A stretch of DNA of 64,000 bases from Wocania ichthyoenteri Th78 (GTDB taxonomy: Bacteria > Bacteroidota > Bacteroidia > Flavobacteriales > Flavobacteriaceae). The position numbers and the translations under genes were made by a program. Position 1 is the stretch's first letter; each line of letters begins with the position of its first letter. The stretch is from positions 3,082,100 to 3,146,099 of the forward strand of contig NZ_KN525716.1 of assembly GCF_000789235.1 (NCBI RefSeq), read 5' to 3'. Below, in pieces: positions 50,201-59,759 of the stretch. The notes under the pieces are model-generated. The model had not been told where the DNA came from. It saw only the letters and a list, made by a program, of their open reading frames with translations, and searched no databases.

Positions 50201-50704
50201 ATGAAATCAATTACCTTAATAATTGTCTGTGTATTCATGTTAAATTCTTGCAAAAACAAAGATGAAAAGCAGCAAGAAACTCCAGTTGAAGTAGCAAAAA
50301 CGGAGTACACCTCTTTTGGAAATACTATAATTTCTGATGATGCTATTGAAGCTGCATCTATGGCATCGCACTATAAAACTATGAATGTTGGTGATAGTAT
50401 CAATTCTAAAATAGTGGCAACCGTTAATAAGGTTTGTCAAGCAAAAGGCTGTTGGATGACTTTAGATTTAGGAGATAAAGAAGAAGTAATGGTGAAGTTT
50501 AAAGATTATGCCATTTTTATGCCTAAAGATATTGAAGGAAAAGAAGTTATTATAAACGGTAAAGCTTATGTAAAAGAGGTTTCGATAGACGAACAACGTC
50601 ATTATGCAGAAGACGAAGGGAAATCAGCCGAAGAAATAGCAAGCATTACCGAACCGAAAAAAACGTACTCGTTTGAAGCCGACGGCGTATTATTAAAACA
50701 ATAG
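50201..50704 (+). CDS. DUF4920 lipoprotein
   Basis: 167 residues; signal MKSITLIIVCVFMLNSC with lipidated Cys17. The core TVNKVCQAKGCWMTLDLGDKEEVMVKFKDYAIFMPKDIEGKEV matches DUF4920, an OB-like fold with two cysteines in CQAKGCW that may bind metal or haem. Function unknown. The mnmD gene follows after one base. Confidence 0.92.
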   Translation: MKSITLIIVCVFMLNSCKNKDEKQQETPVEVAKTEYTSFGNTIISDDAIEAASMASHYKTMNVGDSINSKIVATVNKVCQAKGCWMTLDLGDKEEVMVKFKDYAIFMPKDIEGKEVIINGKAYVKEVSIDEQRHYAEDEGKSAEEIASITEPKKTYSFEADGVLLKQ

Positions 50705-50705
50705 T

Positions 50706-51404
50706 TTGCAACGCGAAATTGTAATAACAGCAGATGGTTCATCAACCATTCATTTGCCAGAATGGGGTGAGCAATACCATTCTAAGCACGGTGCAATACA
50801 AGAAGCCTATCATGTGTTTATTAAACATGGGTTGCATCATTATTGTGATTCTGAACAAATCGAAGAACCTCATATTCTTAATTCAAAAACAGATATTTTA
50901 GAAATTGGTTTCGGCACAGGTTTAAATGCTTTTATTACTTTATTAGAAGCTGAAAAATTAAAGATTGATGTTGACTATTTTGGAGCTGAAGCGTATCCAG
51001 TTTTAATGGATGAAATCAAACAATTAAATTATTCAAAAGAACTAAAAGCCGAAAATGAAGTGTCTCATTTTAATAAATTACACGAAGTTTCTTGGGAAGC
51101 ATCTCATAAAGTCACATCTCATTTTTCATTAACAAAGCAAAACCGATTCTTTTCAGAAATAAAAGAAAAAGATTGTTATAACATTATTTATTTTGATGCT
51201 TTTGGTGCGCGTGTTCAACCAGAATTGTGGACAGAAAAAATATTCCAAAATATGTTTGATGCTCTTAAAACTAACGGTGTTTTAGTCACCTATTCTGCAA
51301 AAGGCAGTGTTAGGCGCGCTATGGAAACTGTTGGATTTAAAGTTGAACGTTTACCTGGGCCACCTGGAAAACGTGAAATGTTACGCGCTTGTAAAGAAGC
51401 GTAA
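50706..51404 (+). CDS. mnmD: tRNA 5-methylaminomethyl-2-thiouridine methyltransferase MnmD
   Basis: 232 residues with a TTG start 1 nt after the DUF4920 stop. Rossmann-type methyltransferase with ILEIGFGTGLNAFIT (SAM site), YFDAFGARVQPELWT and the C-terminal VERLPGPPGKREMLRA, the MnmC-N/MnmD hallmark. It is the stand-alone methyltransferase half of MnmC, completing mnm5s2U at the tRNA wobble base. The FAD-dependent half is absent here, as is usual outside Proteobacteria. Confidence 0.93.
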   Translation: MQREIVITADGSSTIHLPEWGEQYHSKHGAIQEAYHVFIKHGLHHYCDSEQIEEPHILNSKTDILEIGFGTGLNAFITLLEAEKLKIDVDYFGAEAYPVLMDEIKQLNYSKELKAENEVSHFNKLHEVSWEASHKVTSHFSLTKQNRFFSEIKEKDCYNIIYFDAFGARVQPELWTEKIFQNMFDALKTNGVLVTYSAKGSVRRAMETVGFKVERLPGPPGKREMLRACKEA

Positions 51405-51724
51405 CATTCAATGGCTTCAAAAAATAAAGTAGAATTTTATAATTTACAATAACAAGTAAGTTTAACGTCATATTGAACTTGTTTCAGCATCTCATCATGT
51501 TTTAAATTATTAAAATGAAAACTGATGTCACCTTGAGCACAGTAGAAAGGTCTTTAAAAAGTGAATTTATAATTAGGTTTCAACTATAGTTTATCTTGAG
51601 TACACAGTTGAAGGGTCCAACCTTACAATGGGTTAAAAGTTAAAACCCCGTTAAATCTGTTAAACCAAATATAAATGTATAGTTATTGAAGCTTACATTT
51701 TGTAACTTTATGTAAAAAGGAATT
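51405..51724. repeat. Cluster of three family C repeats
   Basis: 320 bp without a gene. Copies: 51465-51494 (CGTCATATTGAACTTGTTTC), 51527-51553 (GTCACCTTGAGCACAGTAGA then AAGGTCT), 51589-51618 (TATCTTGAGTACACAGTTGA then AGGGTCC). The middle copy is nearly identical to the segment inside icmF at 34881. The remainder is AT-rich; no promoter box is clear. Confidence 0.75.
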
Positions 51725-52630
51725 ATGCGCGTTTTAATAACAGGAGCTACAGGATTAATAGGGCAGGAGATTGTTAAGCTTTGCCATGAAAAAGGCATTG
51801 CTGTAAATTACTTAACTACAAGTAAATCTAAAATTAAGAAGGCTGAAAATTACCAAGGTTTTTATTGGAACCCTAAAACACAAGATATTGACGCAAGCTG
51901 TTTTGGTGCAGTTGATGCTATAATTCATTTAGCGGGCGCTACCGTTTCAAAACGATGGACACCAGCTTATAAAGAAGAAATTATTTCTAGTAGAATTAAT
52001 GGCACACGGTTATTAATTAATACTTTAAAAGGCGAACCACACTCTATAAAACAAGTGGTTTCAGCAAGTGCTATTGGTGTTTATCCAGATTCTTTAATTC
52101 ATTATTACGATGAAACTTTTAATGATTTTGATGATTCATTTTTAAGTGATGTCGTACAAAAATGGGAGCATGCCGTTGATGGCTTTTCGCAAGTTTGCAT
52201 TACCGTTTCTAAAGTTAGAATTGGTTTAGTGTTATCAAATAAAGGTGGTGCTTTACAAGAAATGGTAAAACCGATAAAATTTGGTTTGGGTGCTGCTTTT
52301 GGTAGTGGAAAACAATGGCAATCGTGGGTACATATTAACGATTTAGCACGTATATTTTTATACGTTTTAGAAAATAAACTAAGTGGTATTTATAATGGTG
52401 TTGCGACAAACCCAGTTACCAATTTAGAATTAACAAAAACCATTGCTAAAGCATTGGGTAAGCCTTTGTTTTTACCAAATATTCCTAAGTTTTTTATGAA
52501 ACTTGCTTTAGGTGATATGCATACTTTATTATTTGATAGCCAGCGTGTTAGCTCTAAAAAAATTGAAGATAAAGGCTTTCAATATGAAGCACATCATTTA
52601 CAGTCTGCTTTAGAGGATTTGTTGGGATAG
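51725..52630 (+). CDS. TIGR01777-family NAD-dependent epimerase (SDR39U1-like)
   Basis: 301 residues. Extended SDR with VLITGATGLIGQEIVKLC at the N-terminus, then IIHLAGATVSKRWTPAYKEEI, VVSASAIGVYPDS and VRIGLVLSNKGGALQEMVKPI; C-terminal GIYNGVATNPVTNLELTKTIA and LLFDSQRVSSKKI are family hallmarks. Substrate not established; eukaryotic relatives are nucleotide-sugar-epimerase-like. Confidence 0.93.
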   Translation: MRVLITGATGLIGQEIVKLCHEKGIAVNYLTTSKSKIKKAENYQGFYWNPKTQDIDASCFGAVDAIIHLAGATVSKRWTPAYKEEIISSRINGTRLLINTLKGEPHSIKQVVSASAIGVYPDSLIHYYDETFNDFDDSFLSDVVQKWEHAVDGFSQVCITVSKVRIGLVLSNKGGALQEMVKPIKFGLGAAFGSGKQWQSWVHINDLARIFLYVLENKLSGIYNGVATNPVTNLELTKTIAKALGKPLFLPNIPKFFMKLALGDMHTLLFDSQRVSSKKIEDKGFQYEAHHLQSALEDLLG

Positions 52631-52644
52631 AAATAATTTTTTAG

Positions 52645-52699
52645 AGTGTTTCGTTTAACGGTTAGTGTATAAAATGTATTTTACATAGTATTGTAGGTA
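52645..52699 (+). repeat. Element family B, copy 4 (3' flank of the DUF1801 gene)
   Basis: TTTCGTTTAACGGTTAGTGT and TATAAAATGTATTTTACAT, ending TATTGTAGGTA (52689-52699), 9 nt before the DUF1801 stop. The 11-bp end is repeated in inverted orientation at 53137-53147. Short (55 bp), with a TGTATAAAAT/ATTTTACA inner hairpin. Confidence 0.45.
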
Positions 52700-52707
52700 T
52701 GTATTCT

Positions 52708-53109
52708 TTATTTGGTATGTTTTTTATTCTTGTTGTAAGCAGAAGTAATAATCTTTTCTAGAATTTCGATGTTTACATCAGCAAGTTTGTTTATATATAG
52801 ACATATATTGCCTGTTTTATGTTTACCTAAATTATTTAATAATTCTTCCTGATTTTCAAAACCATTTAATACATACAAAACTAAATGTTGCTTTCTAGGC
52901 GAAAAGGAAGCCAAAGGTAGCTTTGTTTCCCGTCCACTTTCGTATTTGTGCACATAGCTCCCGAATCCAATTATAGAAGGACCCCATTTTATGGGTTTCA
53001 TGTTTGTAATTTTATTCATCATTTCCACAATTACAAGTCCATCTTTTTGCCTTGTTTCATTTGGAACGGATTTTATGAATTCCATTACGTTGCTATTTGT
53101 TGGTTTCAT
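52708..53109 (-). CDS. DUF1801 (YdhG/Fe-S-cluster-protein-like) domain protein
   Basis: 133 residues. The DUF1801 pattern is clear: PTNSNVMEFIKSVPNETRQKD near the start, MTNMKPIKWGPSIIGFGSYV-like middle (NMKPIKWGPSIIGFGSYVHK), and LVLYVLNGFENQEELLNNLGKH. These small proteins have no agreed function. It stands alone and is bounded on both sides by the inverted 11-bp sequence TATTGTAGGTA/TACCTACAATA in B-type elements. Confidence 0.88.
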   Translation of the reverse strand: MKPTNSNVMEFIKSVPNETRQKDGLVIVEMMNKITNMKPIKWGPSIIGFGSYVHKYESGRETKLPLASFSPRKQHLVLYVLNGFENQEELLNNLGKHKTGNICLYINKLADVNIEILEKIITSAYNKNKKHTK

Positions 53110-53136
53110 TTCTTTATTCTCTAGATGTTTTTATAT

Positions 53137-53198
53137 TACCTACAATAATCAACGAATATAAATTGTTGTTTAGAATTGTTTACATCCACCGTCAAACG
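53137..53198 (-). repeat. Element family B, copy 5 (5' flank of the DUF1801 gene)
   Basis: On the minus strand CGTTTGACGGTGGATGTAAA, AACAACAATTTATATTCG, ending TTATTGTAGGTA 28 nt before the DUF1801 start. Opposite orientation to copy 4. Outside it is a palindrome AAATTAGCTAATTT near 53200. Confidence 0.4.
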
Positions 53199-53248
53199 AA
53201 ATTAGCTAATTTTTCTAGCAAAGCCAAGTGGCAAAAATCAAAAGTAAT

Positions 53249-54487
53249 CTACTTTTCAACCGCAGTCAACTCTGCAATTTTACAAATAACTTGCGTTGCT
53301 TTTATCATGCTTTCAACGGGTACATACTCGTAACGCCCATGAAAGTTATGCCCGCCAGCAAAAATATTCGGGCACGGTAATCCCATATAGCTTAACTGTG
53401 AACCATCGGTACCACCACGAATGGCTTTTATAAGCGGTTCGATATCTAATTGTTTCATGGCTTCTTCGGCAATATCTACAATATGCATTACAGGTTCTAC
53501 CTTTTCTTTCATATTGTAATATTGATCTTTTATGTCTACAACAATAGCTTCTATTCCATATTGCGAGTTTAACTCAGCTGCTAATTTTTCAAATAATGCT
53601 TTTCTAGCTTCAAATTTCTCTTTATCGTGGTCGCGAATTATATATTCTAAAATAGTTTCTTCAACATCTCCATGGATATTATGTAAATGGAAAAACCCTT
53701 GATAGCCTTCAGTATGTTCGGGTGTTTCTAAACGTGGTAAGGAGTTAATAAATTCGGTAGCGATGTACATAGAATTTATCATTTTTCCTTTGGCATATCC
53801 TGGATGCACAATTTTTCCTTTAACTTTTACTTTAGCACTAGCAGCATTAAAATTTTCGTATTCTAATTCTCCTATTTGGCTACCATCCATAGTGTAAGCC
53901 CAATCTGCATCAAATTTTTCTACATCAAACTTATGTGCACCACGACCTATCTCTTCATCTGGCGTAAAACCAACTCGAATCTTTCCGTGTTTAATTTCTG
54001 GGTTCTTAATTAAGTATTCCATTGCCGAAACAATTTCGCAAATACCGGCTTTATCATCAGCACCTAAAAGGGTTGTGCCATCTGTAGTAATTAAAGTTTG
54101 TCCAATATATTGGCGTAAATCATCAAAATAATCTGGCGATAACACAATGTTTTCTTCTTTATTTAATAAGATGTCTCCACCATGATAATTTTCAAAAATT
54201 TGAGGTTTTACATTAGCACCAGTAAAATCTGGTGAGGTATCAAAATGAGAAATAAATCCAATAGTTGGTACATCATGTTCCACATTGCTTGGTAAGGTTG
54301 CCATAATATATGCGTTATCATCAATAGTAACATCGTACATACCAATGGCTTTTAATTCTTCGGCTAATTTATTGGCTAAATCCCACTGTTTTTTGGTGCT
54401 TGGTGTGGTGTTTGAATTCGGATCCGATTCAGTATCAATAGTGACGTAACTGATAAATCGTTTTATAATGTGTTCTTTTGAAATCAT
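53249..54487 (-). CDS. pepT: Peptidase T (tripeptidase)
   Basis: 412 residues, M20 family. Zinc ligands and catalytic residues: [44 protein letters not shown] and the C-terminal [15 protein letters not shown]. It removes N-terminal residues from tripeptides in the cytoplasm. Single gene, divergent from pyrD with a clear promoter for the latter in between. Confidence 0.96.
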   Translation of the reverse strand: MISKEHIIKRFISYVTIDTESDPNSNTTPSTKKQWDLANKLAEELKAIGMYDVTIDDNAYIMATLPSNVEHDVPTIGFISHFDTSPDFTGANVKPQIFENYHGGDILLNKEENIVLSPDYFDDLRQYIGQTLITTDGTTLLGADDKAGICEIVSAMEYLIKNPEIKHGKIRVGFTPDEEIGRGAHKFDVEKFDADWAYTMDGSQIGELEYENFNAASAKVKVKGKIVHPGYAKGKMINSMYIATEFINSLPRLETPEHTEGYQGFFHLHNIHGDVEETILEYIIRDHDKEKFEARKALFEKLAAELNSQYGIEAIVVDIKDQYYNMKEKVEPVMHIVDIAEEAMKQLDIEPLIKAIRGGTDGSQLSYMGLPCPNIFAGGHNFHGRYEYVPVESMIKATQVICKIAELTAVEK

Positions 54488-54566
54488 TTTATAATACTTG
54501 AGTGAGAAAATTAATAGCCCATTATGGGCTTAAAGTTACGACTTATAAGTTTTTTAGCTTTTTAAA

Positions 54567-54597
54567 TTGCTCATTTTTTTAATTAGAAGTATTTTTG
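54567..54597 (+). promoter_or_regulatory. Promoter of pyrD
   Basis: TTG at 54567-54569, 20 bp, TATTTTTG at 54590-54597; ATG at 54612. Excellent match to the Bacteroidota consensus. Confidence 0.7.
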
Positions 54598-54611
54598 CAT
54601 AAATAATACTG

Positions 54612-55646
54612 ATGTACAAATTATTACTTCGTCCGCTATTCTTTTTATTCGACCCAGAAAAGATTCATTATTTTACGTTTTCATTAATAAAATTCACTTC
54701 TAAAATACCTGGATTTACTTCGATATTTAAAAGTTTATATGTTGTAAATGATAAGCGATTAGAACGAAAGTTATTCGGTTTAACCTTTAAAAACCCCGTG
54801 GGTTTAGCAGCAGGTTTCGATAAAAATGCGGTATTGTACAATGAGTTAGCAAACTTTGGATTTGGTTTCATTGAAATTGGTACGGTAACTCCAAAGACAC
54901 AAGCTGGAAATCCTAAAAAGCGATTATTTCGATTAAAAGATGACCAAGGGATTATTAACCGCATGGGCTTTAATAATGAAGGTTTAGAAGCAGCAATTAC
55001 TCAATTAAAAAAGAACAAAGGTAAACTGATTATTGGCGGAAATATTGGAAAAAACACCCAAACCAAACCAGAAGATTACACTAAAGATTATTTAGAATGT
55101 TTTAATGCCTTGCATCCTTTTGTTGATTATTTTGTGCTAAATGTAAGTTGCCCAAATGTTGGGAGTCATGCCAAATTGAATGATAAAGATTATTTAGAAG
55201 AATTGATAAATGCTGTACAAAACGCTAATAAAACTTTTAAAAAACAGAAACCCATTCTTTTAAAAATAGCACCAGATTTAAACAATAATCAATTAGATGA
55301 AATTATTCAATTGGTTGCCGATACTAAATTAGATGGCGTTATTGCAAGTAATACCTCGATGGATAGAAGCGGATTGAAAGCTTCTCAAAAACAACTGGAA
55401 AGCATTGGTAACGGGGGTTTAAGCGGGCAGCCTATAAAAGAAAAAAGTACACAAGTCATTAAATATCTTTCAGAAAAAAGTAATAAAGCGTTTCCCATTA
55501 TTGGCGTTGGCGGTGTACATTCAGCTCAAGATGCTCTAGAAAAAATTAGTGCCGGAGCAGATTTAATTCAAGTTTATACAGGCTTTATCTACGAAGGCCC
55601 AAGTTTAATTAAAGGGATTAACAAAGCGATTTTAAAAGAAAGCTAA
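54612..55646 (+). CDS. pyrD: Dihydroorotate dehydrogenase, quinone-dependent (class 2)
   Basis: 344 residues. An N-terminal amphipathic segment ([23 protein letters not shown]) for membrane/quinone contact is typical of class 2. FMN-barrel motifs: [51 protein letters not shown] (catalytic Ser), [23 protein letters not shown] and [11 protein letters not shown]. Oxidises dihydroorotate to orotate in pyrimidine synthesis, linked to pyrF in this window only by pathway. Confidence 0.97.
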   Translation: MYKLLLRPLFFLFDPEKIHYFTFSLIKFTSKIPGFTSIFKSLYVVNDKRLERKLFGLTFKNPVGLAAGFDKNAVLYNELANFGFGFIEIGTVTPKTQAGNPKKRLFRLKDDQGIINRMGFNNEGLEAAITQLKKNKGKLIIGGNIGKNTQTKPEDYTKDYLECFNALHPFVDYFVLNVSCPNVGSHAKLNDKDYLEELINAVQNANKTFKKQKPILLKIAPDLNNNQLDEIIQLVADTKLDGVIASNTSMDRSGLKASQKQLESIGNGGLSGQPIKEKSTQVIKYLSEKSNKAFPIIGVGGVHSAQDALEKISAGADLIQVYTGFIYEGPSLIKGINKAILKES

Positions 55647-55655
55647 GTAGTTTGT

Positions 55656-57581
55656 TTATTTGATGATTTTTTTAAGAACTCTAGATTTGCCATCATTTAA
55701 AATAAGTAAGTAAGTCCCAGATGGTAAGTTGCTCATATCTATTGGCCGTTTTGATACTGTACCAGATAAAAATGTTTGACCCACTAAATTAGAAATGTTG
55801 TAGTTTGAAACTAATTCTGAATCATTAGTTTTTACATAAAGTAAGTCGTTTTTAACAGGATTTGGATATACTTTAAACGTTTCGTCTGATATTGGTGTAT
55901 AAATCGTTTTAATAAAAACATCATCAATAGCAATATCGCCTTCCCAACTAGAACCTCTAATAGCTATAAATCTAACTTTTATAGTTTGATTGGTATACGA
56001 AGATAAATCGACAGATTTCGTTAAAAAAGCATCATTTTGATTGTTCTGTTGACTGCCAATTATAGCAGGAATAACATCGTTAATATAACCAGTTTCGGTT
56101 TTTAAATCCACATGTAATTCACCTATGCCACCTCCAAACATATGGTATGCAAATTCAAGTTCAGAGTTTTCTTTGTCAATAGTGAAACAAGGTGAAATGA
56201 ATTCGGCAACATCACCAGGTTCGGCACCAGAAGCTTCAGCATAAATATATTTGCCTAAAATGTCGTTGTTAGTATTGTCGTTATTTGGACCCGTATTATC
56301 TGTATAAGTTTCACCAAAATTAGCATACCAATTATATCCGTTTTTTGATACATCGTTGGCTGTCCAACCATAATCTCCTGCTATTTCAAAACTATCAAAA
56401 TTTTCATCTAACATATCTGGCTGCGTACCAACTTTAATGTATTTTGAGTAGATTTTACTTATAGATTTTGATTTGTTTGTAACCCTTAGTGTTACATCGT
56501 AAATTCCAGAATTATAAGTATGTACAGGGTTTTGTGTTGTGTAATCAATTATTCCATCAGAATCAATATCCCATTCCCATTTAGTAATATTTGAGCAATC
56601 GGTTTTAAAATGAACCGTTAAATTGTCTTCGCAAGTTTGACTTACATCTGTACTAAAATCGGCATTAAACGAAGGGCATGACAAATAGTTTTTAGTTGTT
56701 TGGTAAAAGGCATACATACGTGCCAATTGCTGCTGTGTAAAATGAGTTCTGCATCCTTTTTTTGAATACGACATCATATTCTGTGTATCTGGATTAAAAG
56801 TATCTCCGTGAGCATCAGTTTCTGTGCCAGTATATTTGCAAAAATTATTTACATTTTTATCTGTAAGTTTCGGGTCTGCTGGTGTATCGCAAATACCATC
56901 ACCATCGGTATCGCAATTACTACCATCTACTAACTCAGTAGTTAAGGTTTCATTTTTTGGCCCGTGAGTATGCATTAATGAGAAAAAATGCCCCATTTCG
57001 TGTGCTAATGAAGAACCGTTAGTGGCGCAGTCATTTTTCATAACAATAACATCTTGTCTTGCAACATTATTGCTGTAACCACATATATTTTCGTCTGAAG
57101 TGTTTTTAATATAATCTGTAAAATAAATATTAATTAAACCCGCAACGTTATGCTTTTCGGTTAATGTGTTTTCGTCTTTTTTGTTAAAATGACACAACCT
57201 ATCATCATCAATATAATTAATACCATCACATAAAAAAAACTCCATTAAGGCATCTTGATAAATTTCGTTTAGGTTAGAGATAGCATCATTAAGTTCAGGA
57301 ATACTTAATCCTCCAGTTCCATTTGAATTTCTAATTATATGTGCTTTTACTGGGATTGCGTTTATGGTTTTTACAGGGATATCGCCTTTGCTTAATTTCG
57401 CATTTAAAAACTCTTGTTCAAAGGATTTAATCTGAGGTTTTATACTTTGAATATATTTTATAGATTCTGCAGAAGTTATGGTGCCGCAATTAGTTTCAGT
57501 ATTTTGACTATACAGAACACTAGTGAATGTAAAACATACTAAACAAAAAAGAAATTTAATTCTTAAAGTGAAAATATTCAT
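55656..57581 (-). CDS. Secreted M43-type metalloprotease with PKD domain and T9SS sorting signal
   Basis: 641 residues from the ATG at 57581 (signal MNIFTLRIKFLFCLVCFTFT...SQ). The pappalysin-like protease domain has HEMGHFFSLMH with His194, Glu195, His198 and His204 and the Met-turn region QNMMSYSKKGCR. A PKD domain follows (WEWDIDSDGIIDYTTQNPVH), then a jelly-roll/MAM-like domain (ELEFAYHMFGGGIGELHVDL...GDIAIDDVFIK) and a C-terminal sorting domain (FKVYPNPVKNDLLYVKTN...GTYLLILNDGK). Probably exported by T9SS to digest extracellular protein. Confidence 0.93.
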   Translation of the reverse strand: MNIFTLRIKFLFCLVCFTFTSVLYSQNTETNCGTITSAESIKYIQSIKPQIKSFEQEFLNAKLSKGDIPVKTINAIPVKAHIIRNSNGTGGLSIPELNDAISNLNEIYQDALMEFFLCDGINYIDDDRLCHFNKKDENTLTEKHNVAGLINIYFTDYIKNTSDENICGYSNNVARQDVIVMKNDCATNGSSLAHEMGHFFSLMHTHGPKNETLTTELVDGSNCDTDGDGICDTPADPKLTDKNVNNFCKYTGTETDAHGDTFNPDTQNMMSYSKKGCRTHFTQQQLARMYAFYQTTKNYLSCPSFNADFSTDVSQTCEDNLTVHFKTDCSNITKWEWDIDSDGIIDYTTQNPVHTYNSGIYDVTLRVTNKSKSISKIYSKYIKVGTQPDMLDENFDSFEIAGDYGWTANDVSKNGYNWYANFGETYTDNTGPNNDNTNNDILGKYIYAEASGAEPGDVAEFISPCFTIDKENSELEFAYHMFGGGIGELHVDLKTETGYINDVIPAIIGSQQNNQNDAFLTKSVDLSSYTNQTIKVRFIAIRGSSWEGDIAIDDVFIKTIYTPISDETFKVYPNPVKNDLLYVKTNDSELVSNYNISNLVGQTFLSGTVSKRPIDMSNLPSGTYLLILNDGKSRVLKKIIK

Positions 57582-57684
57582 TGGGGCAAACATTTACTCA
57601 AATGTATATCTAATTGAATATTTTGTATAATAAAAACGTTTAAGCGTTATATTTTATCGGTTATGTATAATTATTAACTTAAAA

Positions 57685-58644
57685 TCAGTTAATTACTAGT
57701 TTTTTAGTCATGCTTTTATTGGCAGATTTTAAACTTAAAAGATAAACCCCTTTGCTTAAATGAGACAAATCAATCTCTAGTTTTGATAGTCCTTTTTCAA
57801 CTGGAATATCTTTTACTAATCGCCCCAAAATACTGTAGATTTTTGCAGATTTTAACTTGATATTTTTAATGTTTGAAAGTGTTACTTTTCCTTTCGTTGG
57901 ATTCGGATAAATAGTAGCGTTTTCTAAAGCCTCAACAACATCATTACTTAAAGTAGAATCTATATAGTTAAAAGTAACTGTTCCTATTCTATGGCTCATG
58001 TTACTATTTATACCGTCAAATGGAGGCATATTAGATAGACTTGTAATAACACCTAGTGGGTTTGTTGCAGGATTACTTCCTGAATAACCACTTCCATCTT
58101 CTGTACCTGCATCATAAGGAAACACATCTACTGTAAAAGAAGTTTTCCAGCCATTATTTACGGCATTGTTACCTGACCTTAAATTTTCACTATTAATAGC
58201 AATAAACCAATCTGGACTAGGAGCAATCATTGAAGCAAGACTTACAAAAGGATAATCTGCGCTAACTTGAATATTTTTAGTAATAGTACCTTGTGCAGCA
58301 TTTAATCCGCCACCTATTTCAAATTTATCAGCATCTGCATTAGCAGTAACCTCGCTTTGAAAAGCACTCGTGCTTCCTGTTTCTGCTATCGATTCAATGC
58401 CAGCAGAAGCAGCAGCTCCCATTTCTAATATAGAGTTTGCTGTTTGATGAGTGGCAATAGCTAATTGCGACCAATGTGCATTCCCTGGTAAGGGAATTGT
58501 ACTAACACCATGTACTGGATCTCCAGCTGGAGTTTCCCAAAAACTTTCAAAAACAATGCTATAACTAGCAACACTTTGTGCGTAGCAATTAATAGAAATA
58601 AATAAACAAAAAAGTAAGCCTGTAAAAGAAGTAAAGTTTTTCAT
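57685..58644 (-). CDS. Secreted spondin-domain protein with T9SS sorting signal
   Basis: 319 residues: signal MKNFTSFTGLLFCLFISINCYAQ, a spondin_N domain (YSIVFESFWETPAGDPVHGVS, NAHWSQLAIATHQ, FVSLASMIAPSPDWFIAIN, SFTVDVFPYDAGTEDGSGYS) and a C-terminal sorting domain (ATIYPNPTKGKVTLSN...GVYLLSLKSANKS). Spondin domains bind matrix or cell-surface components in animals; the bacterial role is unknown. Follows the M43 protease gene on the same strand but about 90 nt apart. Confidence 0.93.
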   Translation of the reverse strand: MKNFTSFTGLLFCLFISINCYAQSVASYSIVFESFWETPAGDPVHGVSTIPLPGNAHWSQLAIATHQTANSILEMGAAASAGIESIAETGSTSAFQSEVTANADADKFEIGGGLNAAQGTITKNIQVSADYPFVSLASMIAPSPDWFIAINSENLRSGNNAVNNGWKTSFTVDVFPYDAGTEDGSGYSGSNPATNPLGVITSLSNMPPFDGINSNMSHRIGTVTFNYIDSTLSNDVVEALENATIYPNPTKGKVTLSNIKNIKLKSAKIYSILGRLVKDIPVEKGLSKLEIDLSHLSKGVYLLSLKSANKSMTKKLVIN

Positions 58645-58743
58645 GAGTTTAATAGCTAGTGGATTTATAAAGATTTAAGTCTGATTTAATTACTATCCCT
58701 TACAAAATAATAGTATTTTTATCGTCGAATTTTTATTTGTTAA

Positions 58744-59607
58744 ATGCCTAATAAAGTAAAAATAATTGAATGCCCTCGTGATGCTATGCAGGGTATAAAA
58801 GATTTTATTCCAACTGCGAGTAAAGTGCAGTATATACAATCGTTATTGCGTGTTGGGTTTGATACTATAGATTTTGGGAGCTTTGTATCACCAAAAGCTA
58901 TTCCGCAAATGGTAGATACAGCCGAAGTTTTATCGCAATTAGATTTAAGTAAAACAATAAGTAAATTATTAGCTATTGTAGCCAACCAAAGAGGAGCAGA
59001 GAATGCTTCAGTTCATAAAGAAATTGATTATTTAGGCTATCCGTTTTCAATTTCCGAAAACTTTCAAATGCGTAACACCCATAAAACCATTTCGCAATCC
59101 GTCTTAATTTTAGAAGATATCTTAAATATTGCAGATAAGACTAATAAAGAAGTTGTGGTTTATATTTCTATGGGATTCGGTAATCCTTACGGCGATCCGT
59201 GGGATGTAAATATAGTAGGCGAGTGGACAGAGCGTTTAAGTAAAATGGGTGTGAAAATTCTATCGCTTAGTGATACTGTTGGCACATCGAATCCAGAAAG
59301 CATCAATTATTTATTTTCTAATTTAATACCGCAATACCAAGATATAGAATTCGGAGCACACTTGCATACGACACCAACTACTTGGTTCGAAAAAGTTGAT
59401 GCTGCTTACAAGGCAGGATGTATGCGTTTTGATGGTGCCATACAAGGTTTTGGAGGTTGCCCAATGGCAAAAAACGAGTTAACCGGTAATATGCCAACCG
59501 AAAAGCTATTATCCTATTTTACTTCGCAAAAAAGTAATAATTTAAATGCGCTTAGTTTTGAGAGTGCTTACAATGAAGCTTCAAAAATATTTAATATATA
59601 CCATTAA
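58744..59607 (+). CDS. mvaB: Hydroxymethylglutaryl-CoA lyase
   Basis: 287 residues. HMG-CoA-lyase signatures: ECPRDAMQGIKDFI (Arg-Asp catalytic pair), GFDTIDFGSFVSPKAIPQM, LSDTVG, FGAHLHTTP (metal His-x-His) and the lid FGGCPMAKNELTGNMPTE with the active-site cysteine. It cleaves HMG-CoA to acetoacetate and acetyl-CoA at the end of leucine breakdown. Slightly short at the N-terminus compared with human HMGCL, normal for bacteria. Confidence 0.95.
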   Translation: MPNKVKIIECPRDAMQGIKDFIPTASKVQYIQSLLRVGFDTIDFGSFVSPKAIPQMVDTAEVLSQLDLSKTISKLLAIVANQRGAENASVHKEIDYLGYPFSISENFQMRNTHKTISQSVLILEDILNIADKTNKEVVVYISMGFGNPYGDPWDVNIVGEWTERLSKMGVKILSLSDTVGTSNPESINYLFSNLIPQYQDIEFGAHLHTTPTTWFEKVDAAYKAGCMRFDGAIQGFGGCPMAKNELTGNMPTEKLLSYFTSQKSNNLNALSFESAYNEASKIFNIYH

Positions 59608-59682
59608 TTTTGTTCTAATTATTTCATTTTCAGTTTATAAAGTAATCTTGTCTATTTTTATTTAAAATAATTCTAAATAAAC

Positions 59683-59713
59683 TTGTATAATCTAACATTC
59701 AGTTTTATTTTTG
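59683..59713 (+). promoter_or_regulatory. Promoter of the porin gene
   Basis: TTG at 59683-59685, 20 bp, TATTTTTG at 59706-59713; the ATG at 59760 gives a leader of about 40 nt. Confidence 0.65.
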
Positions 59714-59759
59714 CAATCGAAAATAACAACCTATTTATAATTAGTCTAAATAAAAACTG

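Noticed and set aside
53097-53333. 78-codon plus-strand frame across the DUF1801/pepT gap
   Set aside because: It overlaps both neighbours antisense and crosses the B element; no protein-like features.
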